DNA of 64,000 bases, from assembly GCA_963556495.2 (NCBI GenBank), contig OY747704.1, positions 7,501-71,500 on the forward strand, read 5' to 3'. Below are positions 55,721-64,000 of the stretch, piece by piece. The translations under genes and the position numbers were made by a program. Each line of letters starts with the position of its first letter. Within the stretch, counting starts at the first letter, position 1. The notes under the pieces were generated by a model that saw only the letters and a list, made by a program, of their open reading frames with translations, ran no database searches and had not been told where the DNA came from. This DNA comes from Valencia hispanica (taxonomy: Eukaryota; Chordata; Actinopteri; Cyprinodontiformes; Valenciidae).

Positions 55721-56264
55721 CGGTAGACTCGGGGGTCTCGGTGGCGTTGGGCGTCATTGAAATGCACACATCGTGTTCGGGAAACTGGTCACACGTGAGC
55801 ATCACTGGCCACGGGTAGCCGAACGCCTCCATTATCGGGGTGCAGCCGTCCCGTACAGCCTCGCACAGCCTACGGCACGGATAGATGGGACGATCCAAGC
55901 ACACGGGAGCAAAAAGCGAGCAGAGGAAGACCTGCGTCCCCGGGTGGCACCTCTTGTGTACCAGTGGCACCCAGCTGCTGGCCTGTTGCTTCACCTCCCC
56001 CATAGTTTCGTGTTCCAGCAGGTTGGGTAACAGCATATCGGAGTAGCCCACGCCGTGGCAGAGCCGCAGATCCTCCGGGATCCCTACACACTGAGGTGAC
56101 TTACCGTAGATGGGCCCGGCGCTGTCCATATACGTCTTCCAGCTCAAGTACTCGTAATCCGATGCTCTGCACCCCGACATAAGGGCTACTGTAACAACCA
56201 TCCGCCCTATTCTCCAGAGCAGAACAGAAAACGGCCCCATGGTTTCGCTTTGAATGGTACCCAT
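55721..56264 (-). CDS. sfrp1: sfrp1 exon 1 (signal peptide and frizzled domain)
   Basis: 544 coding bases ending in a split glycine codon at donor ACCG|GTAAC. Two possible starts: Met1 at 56264 and Met9 at 56240. The latter has a good context (AACCATGG) and directly begins the hydrophobic signal peptide (LLWRIGRMVVTVALMSG). The frizzled cysteine-rich domain covers residues 59-167 with exactly ten cysteines (59, 69, 106, 115, 122, 130, 134, 141, 158, 167). It includes LPNLLEHETMGEVKQQASSW, CSLFAPVCLDRPIYPCR and the glycosylation site NAT at 173. The domain binds Wnt ligands or frizzled receptors outside the cell. Neighbouring intron 1 is 7 kb. SFRP5 is the main alternative name. Confidence 0.93.
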
Positions 56265-56580
56265 GGCACAAACTTCAACAAGTGATTCAGAATGCAGAAA
56301 ACGGCTCTGTTGGATCGAGTTCGCAGACGGACCACCTAGCTCTGCTGTTCTGCGAGTCTTACTTCCACTACACTTGGAGGAGGTAAAGCGTCAGCATGTG
56401 CTGAGGCTGGAAACAAGTGGGGGTTGTAAAGCGTGCTCCGGCCAATCAGAGCGCGTCTGTGCCTTTTGGCTTTCTGCTGTAATTCACAGTGTTTAATTAC
56501 CCAGAGTGTAAAACACTGCAGGAGCTTATTTACCCCTCCCCAGTAGTTCTGGTCTGCGCTTCCATTTTCGGTAGGCTACT
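56265..56580 (-). promoter_or_regulatory. sfrp1 5' UTR and proximal promoter region (putative)
   Basis: More GC-rich than the flanks. It contains a CCAAT word within GGCCAATCAGAGCGCG (56440-56455) on the strand opposite the gene. No clear TATA box or defined start site. The assignment rests on position. Confidence 0.4.
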
Positions 56581-57010
56581 GTGCAGCGTGGTTCAAAAAG
56601 TATCCACACCTCACATTTCACATTACAACCACAAACTAAAGTGTGCATTACACATAATTGTGAAGTGAAAGGAAATATATGTACAAGTTTTACAAGTAAA
56701 ACCTTTTTTTTTTTTTTTACTCGTTGCAATTCCAGCTGCAAGTCTTTTGGAGAATACCTCTACCAGCTTTGCATAGTTAAAAACAATTCCCTTTTTTGCA
56801 GAATACATCAATCTTGTCATATTAGATGGAAAGCATCTGTAAACATACATTTTCAGGTCTTACTACAGATTCGCAATTTGATTTGTCTCTGGACTTTGAC
56901 CAGGCCATTTTAATACACTTTGGGCTAAACCTGTAGCTCTGTCCTAATGGAAAATGAACCCCAGGTCTTAGATTTTTTTAAAGATGTATCTTCTTATCAG
57001 TTCTGAAGAA
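56581..57010. repeat. Probable decayed interspersed repeat
   Basis: Begins GTTCAAAAAGTATCCACACC and contains GCAAGTCTTTTGGAGAATACC and TAATGGAAAATGAACCCCAGG, phrases typical of old fish Tc1-related dispersed repeats. No inverted ends or coding blocks confirm this. Confidence 0.35.
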
Positions 57011-58194
57011 CACTATCTCTCCAGCATGATGTGACTCAGTAGTGGTTCTTTATATGGGCGACCTGGGCGGTTGGGTAAAATGGATAAAAAAATTAATAAA
57101 AACAGATGTGGGTTTATTTGTTTGTTTTTTCCCTGGGAGTGCAACGCTCCAATGTCATGCCAGTGCATGCCTCTTTTGGAAAACATAGGCATCAATCAAT
57201 TTTTCTATCCCCCATTTACAGGTTGGGCTAGAGCAAGTTGCATTTGCTCTGCTGCTTGCTGGTGCTGCAAAGGGAGGGGTGCAGGCCTGAAGTGATTGAA
57301 ATGGCATCTAACTAGCTTGCAAAATAAAACAACAAACACAAAATCACCATGACAATTAAGATAAATTAATAATTTGCATCGATGGATTTTCTAAACTATA
57401 ACATCTATTTATAACAGCTATTTGCTTTCTCGCGCCTGCTTGCTGTTGCCAGCTGTGCCTGTTGCAAGGGGTGAGTGGAGGGGGAGGGGAGCGGAGGGGA
57501 GGCAGCTTTCTGGCTTCCTTGTGGCATCCTTGGGCTTGGCTGTAGGCATGCATGCATCGAATTTTGCAACTAATCAGTTGGTGAAATATATCACACTAGT
57601 AAGTGCTTCCAAATAAACCAACTTTCATAATATTCTCAATCCAAGCCCATAATGTTAAAATAAATGTTTCTTGGGTTGTGTGAATCTGCTCATACTCTAA
57701 AGTGTAGGTCAAAATTGCAAGCTGTGCCCGTTGCCAGAGAGGGCATGGCCGCGGGAAGTGGGGGTGCTGCAGCACCCCCTGGTGGTGAGAGGGAGATTTT
57801 TAAAAAATGTAGGCACACGTAGGCTATTACGTGTATTTTTGATTTTAATTTAATTTAATTACTTTGAGGCCTAAACAACACGTTCCCGAAGTTAAGTTGT
57901 CAACATCAGCTTCAGGCAGGCTAGTGGTCGCTGAGTAAAGAGGTTTCCCGCTCCCGTTCGTTCCTCATCCGAGCGCACTTTCTCCGCCTTGCGTCTTTTG
58001 ATGACATGGATATACAGTCAATGATGGGTATGCAGCACCATGACGCAAAAAAGACTCACACACTATGCGCTGATGCATGCCCACACAGACATTCTGAACT
58101 CCCTGGCTAGAGAGACTTTATTTCCACGACCCCTCGACATTTGGACACCTGTAACCAGGGCAACCTGCCTGCAGCTAAAAGTAAGAGCATGGTG
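57011..58194. other. Upstream flank of sfrp1, repeats suspected
   Basis: A CAGCACCCCCTGGTGG motif at about 57771 and a similar GC-rich block at 57470-57500 suggest dispersed repeats. No gene or element can be delimited. Confidence 0.4.
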
Positions 58195-59193
58195 CCGGTG
58201 TTCTGACGATCTGTGCTACCTCATCAGAATGTCCTACCGTAGCACGCATAGATAGCTGTGTCTATCTGTCGGTGCTACCCCTCGAAAACTGCTACCGGTA
58301 TGTCTACATGCCGAAAACAACTGTTAGCTTACGATGTGAAATATAATCATCGGAAAATATTTTTCAAGTGACGGGATTAACGTGGCAGTTTAGTAGTAAT
58401 GCGTAACAATTTACATGAATACGAAAACTTTTCTTTCAATCCACAGAACATGCTACCTGTTTAATACAAAGCTAAAACTAGCACATAAAACATGCACTAA
58501 AAACAGTGATCAGAATATCCTACCTGTTAAATTTACGTGGGTAGCGCATATAGATAGGCTACTGATCTGTAGATGACTGATAACTCTGGAAATCTGTTAT
58601 TAGTTTGTAAAGCAGCTAATGAATATATACCAAGCCAGTAAGACGTAGAGCAGATAGCGGTATTATATACTCCAGAATATTAAAATGTAGTAAGCACAGA
58701 TAACCCTCAAAATACACCGCATTAATTCTACGACTCTAATATTAAAATGTAGAATGATTATATACACAAATAGCCCACAGAATACATCGCATTTATTCTA
58801 CGACTCTAATATTAAAATGTAGAATGATAATAAGCACAAATAGCCCACAGAATACACCCCATTTACTCTATAACTCTAATTAATGGGACTTGTTTACATG
58901 CAGTATAACGATATCACAGAAGTGAAATTAACATACAAGGGCTGTCATGTAAACTTGAAACAAGAAAGTAAAGAAAAGCCTAAAAATATTTTGAATAAAA
59001 ATTAGCCAGTAATAAAACAATTTGAATAAAACTCACCGTAAACTTCAAAGAAATAAAACAGACGAAATGGAAATTTCAGGTAGGAATTCTCGATGACAGA
59101 TTTGCTGAGTAAGCGAATTGTGACCGATCTGCGCATGCGCAGTGCTACAGGGTAGCATGCATTAAGGGGTAGCACAGATAGTCAGAACACCGG
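58195..59193. mobile_element. Non-autonomous DNA transposon copy B (uninterrupted)
   Basis: The ends are inverted: CCGGTGTTCTGACGATCTGTGCTACC on the left, matched by GGTAGCACAGATAGTCAGAACACCGG on the right with one mismatch. The interior has no coding frame. It matches copy A (23699-27267 minus the hAT) over its length and therefore documents the hAT target site there. Confidence 0.8.
58674..58868 (+). repeat. ~65-bp tandem triplication inside copy B
   Basis: AATATTAAAATGTAGAATGA..AAATAGCCCACAGAATACA..ATTCTACGACTCT occurs about three times; copy A has a single version (26876-26945). Confidence 0.8.
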
Positions 59194-59654
59194 CGCGCAA
59201 TTTTCATATCTATTCATGCAGTTCTATTTTGATCGTGTGTTCTTTGTGTAATGGATCTGGAGAACTGTTAAATAACGTTTAGATAGTCTGAGATTATTTC
59301 CTTGTGGTTTGTGTCAAGAGTTTGGAAATGTGACAGAAAATGTGTTATTTAGCGCTTGTGTTCTTTGCGTAATGGATGTGTTCAATAACGTGTTTAAATA
59401 GTAGGACATTATTTCCTTGTGGTGTACGTAAAAGGATCTTGGAGCTAATAGAGTCATGTGTGACATTTAGATGGTGTAGTGACTCAGGTTCATGCCAGCT
59501 GTCCAAATCTATTGCATTGTTATAGCGTTATTGTGAAGTAGAACTGATGATGTATGTGTGTTACAGACCCTGGCTGCATTCATTGAAGTGTATATAACAA
59601 TAAAGTAGTAAATCTCAATCTATTTATTTTAAAATGTATTGTAAATAGGCATAT
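59194..59654. other. No recognised feature
   Basis: Contains an imperfect internal doubling (TTCTTTGTGTAATGGAT at about 59240 and TTCTTTGCGTAATGGAT at about 59361), but nothing assignable. Confidence 0.45.
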
Positions 59655-59990
59655 AGGCTCAAATTCAAATTCAAAAATACTTTATTGATCCCAGAGGGAA
59701 ATTAAGTGTTGGTATAGGTCATATAATTAATTCTTTAAGGAGTTGTAGATAATGATGGTGTGGGCAGGAAGGATTTCCTGTAGCGGTCTGTATTGCAGCG
59801 AAACGGAAGAAGCCTCTGACTGAAGACACTCTGTTGTTGTTTGACAGTCTCATGAAGAGGATGCTCAAGGTTGTCCATAATTTTTTTGATTTTATGAAGA
59901 ATCCTTTGCATTATCATCTCCAGTGGTTCCAGGTGTTTTTGTCCAGAGATTTTTTCACAGCACCCCCTGTTCAAAATTACTTCCAGTGGC
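59655..59990 (-). repeat. Dispersed retroelement 3' region
   Basis: The longest copy of the family also seen at 37275-37395 and, more diverged, at about 19690-19820. The minus strand ends in TTAATTTCCCTCTGGGATCAATAAAGTATTT and TTTGAA repeats, a retroelement 3' terminus. No RT coding is visible. Confidence 0.6.
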
Positions 59991-60860
59991 CCTGAGAGAG
60001 GGTGTTCGCCCAGGGCACCAAACAGGCTAGCACCCCCCCCCCCCCCCCCCCCCGATCAGGGGCGTCACTAGAACTAATACTTCACTGGGGCACAAAGAAT
60101 TCATGAGAGCGCGCAAGAAAAATTCAGCACTTATTTATCATAAAAAAACAAATAGTTCTTTAAACTATTCAATCATATTAGACTATGTTGTTGTCTAGAT
60201 CTTTGATTAACCACCTGAAATGTGTTACGATAATCAATATGGCCTACTTGTGCACTTTATTCTAGACTTATAAACCATTACTGATAAAAGCAAAAAGGAA
60301 GAGCAATGAATCTTTTTGAAATATCTATTTCAGTGAAAATCTGCAAGTTGAACAATTACAAAAGTAAAAAAATAAAATAAAATAAGGCACCCCTACATCT
60401 CTGGGTTCTTTTATTTCCATAGTAGAAGAATAAACGAACAACTGTTGTGTGTCTCTTCAGGGAATCATTTTTTGGGAAGTAAACTGTAGCGTCTAGTTTT
60501 TATTTTTGCAAAGTGGTCAATCACTTGGCTTCACTTAGTCTAAAGCAACATGAAAAGATTACTGTTTATTGCTGTACATATATGTACATAGCTCAGAGTC
60601 TCCTATCTGCATTTTTTATTGTTTCAGTTTTCAAATGTGATTATAAGAATAGCAAAAGCTGCTCCATTTACAAAGTTATCCCACCCTTCCTTGTGACAAA
60701 AAAGTCACCTGACCAAAAAAGCATTCTGTAAGAAACTGACAGGTTTTTGTTTTCCAAAATTGATATACTTTCCTCCCAGGCAAGGGTCCTATAGTCATCC
60801 TGGTAATTCTGCAGTTCTTTGTAGCTTAAATAGCCTACTAAAGCCTTCATATTGACTTTT
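59991..60860. other. No gene; short repeats only
   Basis: Apart from the poly-C tract and a GATCAGGGGCGTCACTAGAAC phrase that looks like the edge of a dispersed repeat (60054), nothing is recognised. Confidence 0.45.
60033..60053 (+). repeat. Poly-C run of 21 bases
   Basis: Uninterrupted C homopolymer. Its length may be an assembly estimate. Confidence 0.9.
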
Positions 60861-61056
60861 GGTGATAATTTGCCTATAATGTAACCTATAATAATCTACA
60901 TAATCTACAATCTTATTATAGGCTACATTATAGGCAAATTATCACCTATAGGGTACTCTGACTCTGTGTAGATTATTATAGGCTACATTATAGGTTGATT
61001 ATTATGCATAGACTACTCTGATTGTGTAGATTATTATAGGCTACATTTGCAAAAGC
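60861..61056. repeat. Foldback repeat with added half-copies
   Basis: GGTGATAATTTGCCTATAAT pairs with ATTATAGGCAAATTATCACC (60861-60946, arms about 38 bp with one or two mismatches). The arm segment GTAGATTATTATAGGCTACA then recurs near 60976 and 61026. Confidence 0.8.
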
Positions 61057-61129
61057 AGCAAATTTATTTAAGTTTGCCATTAAATCATTGATCAAATCAC
61101 AGCACTGGCTATTACCAGCATAAATGTTA

Positions 61130-63840
61130 ATCCATCCATCCATCCATCCATTTTCTTCCGCTTATCTGGGGTCGGGTCGCCGGGGCAGCAGCCTAAGCAA
61201 AGAGACCCAGACTTTCCTCTCCCCAGCCACTTGTTCCAGCTCCTCGGGAGGAACCCCAAGGCGCTCCCAGGCCAGCCGACAAACATAGTCCCTCCAGCGT
61301 GTCCTGGGCCTTCCCCTGGGCCTCCTCCCGGTGGGACGTGCCTGAAACACCTCACCAGGGAGGCGTCCAGGAGGCATCCTGACCAGATGCCTGAGCCACC
61401 TCAACTGACTCCTCTCGATGTAGAGAAGCAGCGGCTCTACTCTGAGCCCCCTCTGGATGACTGAGCTTCTCACCCTATCTCTAAGGGAGAGCCCAGACAC
61501 TCTGCGGAGGAAACTAATTTCAGCCGCTTGTATCCGTGATCTCGTTCTTTCGGTCACCACCCAGAGTTCGTGACCATAGATGAGGGTAGGAACGTAGATC
61601 GACCGGTAAATCGAGAGCTTCGCCTTTTGGCTCAGGTCTCTCTTCACCACGACAGACCGGTAGAGCGCCCGCATAACTGCAGATGCCCCACCAATCCGTC
61701 TATCGATCTCCCGCTCCATTTTTCCCTCATTCGTGAACAAGACCCCCAGATACTTAAACTCCTCCACTTGGGGAAGGACCCCATCCCCGACCCGGAGAAG
61801 ACACCCCACCCTTTTCCAGCTCAAGACCATGGCCTTGGATTTGGAGGTGCTGATTCTCATCCCAGCCGCTTCACATTTGGCTACGAACCGCTCCAGCGAA
61901 AGCTGTAGATCACGTTCCGATGAAGCCAACAGGACCACGTCATCTGCAAAAAGCAGAGACCCGATCCTGAGGCCACCGAAACGGATCCCCTCAACGCCTT
62001 GGCTGTGCCTAGAGATCCTGTCCATAAAAGTTAGGAACAGGATCGGTGACAAAGGGCAGCCTTGGCGGAGTCCAACTCTCACTGGAAACAAGCCCGACTT
62101 ACTGCCGGCAATGCGAACCAAACTCTGGCACCGGTCGTACAGGGACCTAACAGCCCATATCAAGGGGCCCGGTACCCCATACTCCCGGAGCACCCCCCAC
62201 AGGGCCCCCTGAGGGACGCGGTCGAACGCCTTCTCCAAGTCCACAAAACACATGTAGACCGGTTGTGCGAACTCCCACGCACCCTCCAGGACCCTGCTGA
62301 GGGTGTAGAGCTGGTCCAGTGTTCCACGCCCAGGACGAAAACCGCATTGTTCCTCCTGGATCCGAGGTTCGACTATCCGTCGGAGCCTCCTCTCCAGAAC
62401 CCCTGAATAGACCTTACCAGGGAGGCTCAGAAGTGTGATCCCCCTGTAGTTGGAACACACCCTGTGGTCCCCCTTTTTAAACAGGGGGACCACCACCCCG
62501 GTCTGCCAATCCAAGGGAACTATCCCCGATGTCCACACAATACTGCAGAGCCGTGTTAACCAACACAGCCCCACAACATCCAGAGCCTTGAGGAACTCCG
62601 GTCGAATCTCATCCACCCCCGGAGCCCTGCCACCGAGGAGCTTTTTAACGACCTCGGTGACCTCAGCACCAGAGATTGGAGAGACCGACCCCAAGTCCGC
62701 AAACCCTGCTTCTAGATTGGAAGGCGTGCTGGTGGGATTGAGGAGGTCTTCGAAGTATTCCATCCACCGACCCAAAACGTCCCGCGTCGAGGTCAGCAGC
62801 ACACCATCCCCACTGTAAACACTGTTGGTGGCAGACCGCTTTCCCCCCCAGAGACGCCGGATGGTGGACCAGAATCGCTTCAAAGCCGTACGGAAGTCGT
62901 TTTCCATGGCCTCTCCAAACTCCTCCCACGCCCGAGTTTTTGCCTCAGCAACCATCCGAGCCGCATCCCGCTTGGCCTGTCGGTACATATCAGCTGCTTC
63001 AGGGGTCCCACAAGCCAAAAAGACCCGGTAGGACTCCTTCTTCAGCCTGACAGCATCCCTTACCGCCGGTGTCCACCAGCGGGTTCGGGGGTTGCCGCCG
63101 CGACAGGCACCAACCACCTTGCGGCCACAGCTTCGGTCAGCCGCCTCGGCAATGGAGGCGCGGAACATGGTCCACTCGGACTCAATGTCCCCCGCCTCCC
63201 CCGGGACGTGTTCAAAGTTCTGCCGGAGGTGTGAGTTAAAGCTCCTTCTGACAGGAGACTCTGCCAGACGTTCCCAGCAGACCCTCACAACACGTTTGGG
63301 CCTTCCAGGTCTGTCCGGCATCCTCCCCCACCATCGGAGCCGACTCACCACCAGGTACTGGTCAGTGGAGAGCTCAGCCCCTCTCTTCACCCGAGTGTCC
63401 AAAACATGCGGCCGCAGATCAGATGAGACGACAACCAAGTCGATCATTGAGCTGCGGCCTAAGGTGTCCTGGTGCCAAGTGCACATATGGACACCTTTAT
63501 GCCTGAACATGGTGTTTGTTATGGACAAGCCATGACGAGCACAGAAGTCCAATAACAAGACACCACTCGGGTTCAGATCGGGGGGGCCATTCCGTCCAAC
63601 CACACCCCTCCAGGTCTCACTGTCATTGCCCACGTGTGCGTTGAAGTCCCCCAGCAGAACAAGGGAGTCCCCAGGAGGAGCACTCTCCAGCACCCCCTCC
63701 AAAGACTCCAAGAAGGGTGGGTAATCTAATCTGCTGTTTGGCGCGTAAGCACAAACAACAGTCAGGACCCGTCCCCCCACCCGAAGGCAGAGGGAGGCTA
63801 CCCTCTCGTTCACCGGGGTAAACCCCAACGTACAGGCGTC
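61130..63840 (-). mobile_element. RTE/Rex3-like LINE copy R3, 5'-truncated
   Basis: The 3' end is a CCAT repeat (on +) at 61131-61151. The 5' end is cut inside the endonuclease at 63840. ATGTTA occurs at 61124-61129 and 63841-63846, the likely target-site duplication. It is the best preserved of three copies in the window, all on the minus strand. Confidence 0.88.
61162..63828 (-). CDS. LINE endonuclease/reverse transcriptase, open but N-terminally truncated (888 aa)
   Basis: Acts in target-primed reverse transcription of its own RNA. Residues 1-165 are the C-terminal two thirds of an apurinic-type endonuclease ([14 protein letters not shown] at 57-70; STDQYLVVS at 154-162, where the family usually has D-H, so the nuclease may be impaired). 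Residues about 440-690 are the [44 protein letters not shown] (529-538), [15 protein letters not shown] at 627-630 (catalytic pair). A C-terminal region with [10 protein letters not shown] follows. The first endonuclease motif (GTWNV, seen in copy R2 near 36560) is lost by 5' truncation, so the first Met is not the native start. The uninterrupted frame indicates a young insertion. Confidence 0.85.
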   Translation of the reverse strand: MGFTPVNERVASLCLRVGGRVLTVVCAYAPNSRLDYPPFLESLEGVLESAPPGDSLVLLGDFNAHVGNDSETWRGVVGRNGPPDLNPSGVLLLDFCARHGLSITNTMFRHKGVHMCTWHQDTLGRSSMIDLVVVSSDLRPHVLDTRVKRGAELSTDQYLVVSRLRWWGRMPDRPGRPKRVVRVCWERLAESPVRRSFNSHLRQNFEHVPGEAGDIESEWTMFRASIAEAADRSCGRKVVGACRGGNPRTRWWTPAVRDAVRLKKESYRVFLACGTPEAADMYRQAKRDAARMVAEAKTRAWEEFGEAMENDFRTALKRFWSTIRRLWGGKRSATNSVYSGDGVLLTSTRDVLGRWMEYFEDLLNPTSTPSNLEAGFADLGSVSPISGAEVTEVVKKLLGGRAPGVDEIRPEFLKALDVVGLCWLTRLCSIVWTSGIVPLDWQTGVVVPLFKKGDHRVCSNYRGITLLSLPGKVYSGVLERRLRRIVEPRIQEEQCGFRPGRGTLDQLYTLSRVLEGAWEFAQPVYMCFVDLEKAFDRVPQGALWGVLREYGVPGPLIWAVRSLYDRCQSLVRIAGSKSGLFPVRVGLRQGCPLSPILFLTFMDRISRHSQGVEGIRFGGLRIGSLLFADDVVLLASSERDLQLSLERFVAKCEAAGMRISTSKSKAMVLSWKRVGCLLRVGDGVLPQVEEFKYLGVLFTNEGKMEREIDRRIGGASAVMRALYRSVVVKRDLSQKAKLSIYRSIYVPTLIYGHELWVVTERTRSRIQAAEISFLRRVSGLSLRDRVRSSVIQRGLRVEPLLLYIERSQLRWLRHLVRMPPGRLPGEVFQARPTGRRPRGRPRTRWRDYVCRLAWERLGVPPEELEQVAGERKVWVSLLRLLPRRPDPR

Positions 63841-64000
63841 ATGTTACCATTAATGTGGACAATTATCATACCTCCCTCGTCCTCCTCATCTCTCCTCACT
63901 GTTCCTCTCCCTCTGCCGGAACAATTTTCTGATGTCCATCTCTCAATAGTTTATCAGAAGGCTATGTTTAGTTTTACAGTAGGACAGCTTCTCAATCAGT

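Larger units (their letters stand above)
21279..56264 (-). other. sfrp1: sfrp1 gene locus, three coding exons (secreted frizzled-related protein)
   Basis: The exons are 56264-55721, 48674-48594 and 21604-21279, all on the minus strand with GT-AG borders. Both introns interrupt a codon after its first base (G|GT and G|CT), so the reading frame joins without adjustment. Coding length is 951 bases including the stop, giving 316 residues, against 314 for human SFRP1. The family consists of secreted Wnt antagonists with a frizzled cysteine-rich domain that binds Wnt and a netrin-like domain. The last residues (FTSVFK) and the LVLYLKNGADCPC block match SFRP1 best, with SFRP5 the next alternative. 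I cannot resolve the a/b teleost paralogue. Introns of about 27 kb and 7 kb are filled with transposons. Confidence 0.9.

Noticed and set aside
1..64000. CRISPR array or phage/defence system
   Set aside because: Repeat spacing, splicing and transposon content are those of an animal genome; the satellite has no short direct repeat with unique spacers.

Overview
This window is eukaryotic, almost certainly from a ray-finned (teleost) fish. The evidence is a spliced vertebrate Wnt-antagonist gene (sfrp1) plus a repeat load typical of teleosts: Tc1/mariner elements with long inverted repeats, hAT elements with 8-bp target duplications, RTE/Rex3-like and L2/Rex1-like LINEs, and tRNA-derived SINEs. 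There are no prokaryotic operons, CRISPR arrays or rRNA genes.

Region 1 (1-16359) is a subtelomeric satellite. A unit of about 1.38 kb alternates with 165-225 bp tracts of degenerate telomeric repeat (CCCTAA with CCCTTA and CCCTA variants, C-rich strand on +). This is the orientation expected if the left side of the window faces a chromosome end. The degenerate tracts act as barcodes (types a, b, c, d). They show that positions 1-6985 were duplicated as a block at 8336-15320 (offset 8335), and that one unit survives only as its last 229 bp, joined to telomeric DNA at a short microhomology.

Region 2 (16360-21278) is AT-rich and mostly featureless. It carries a hammerhead-ribozyme-like sequence at 17501-17562, resembling those of Penelope-like retroelements.

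Region 3 (21279-56580) is one host gene on the minus strand, sfrp1. It was assembled from three exons (56264-55721, 48674-48594, 21604-21279) with matching splice phases and a predicted 316-residue product: signal peptide, ten-cysteine frizzled domain and netrin-like domain. Its two introns (27 kb and 7 kb) are filled with mobile DNA. This includes three hAT elements (one sitting inside another non-autonomous transposon with a perfect 8-bp duplication), an intact Tc1/mariner element with a DD38E catalytic spacing (Intruder type), a Tc1 inserted in a Tc1, an endonuclease-only LINE inside a MITE, and many LINE/SINE fragments.

Region 4 (56581-64000) lies upstream of sfrp1. It contains a second copy of the non-autonomous transposon seen in intron 2, a foldback repeat, a 21-bp poly-C run, and a 5'-truncated RTE LINE with an uninterrupted 888-codon endonuclease/reverse-transcriptase reading frame flanked by a 6-bp target duplication.

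Only sfrp1 looks like a host gene. The other protein-like sequences are transposon proteins or their remnants, or recurrent reading frames within the satellite with no support for coding.
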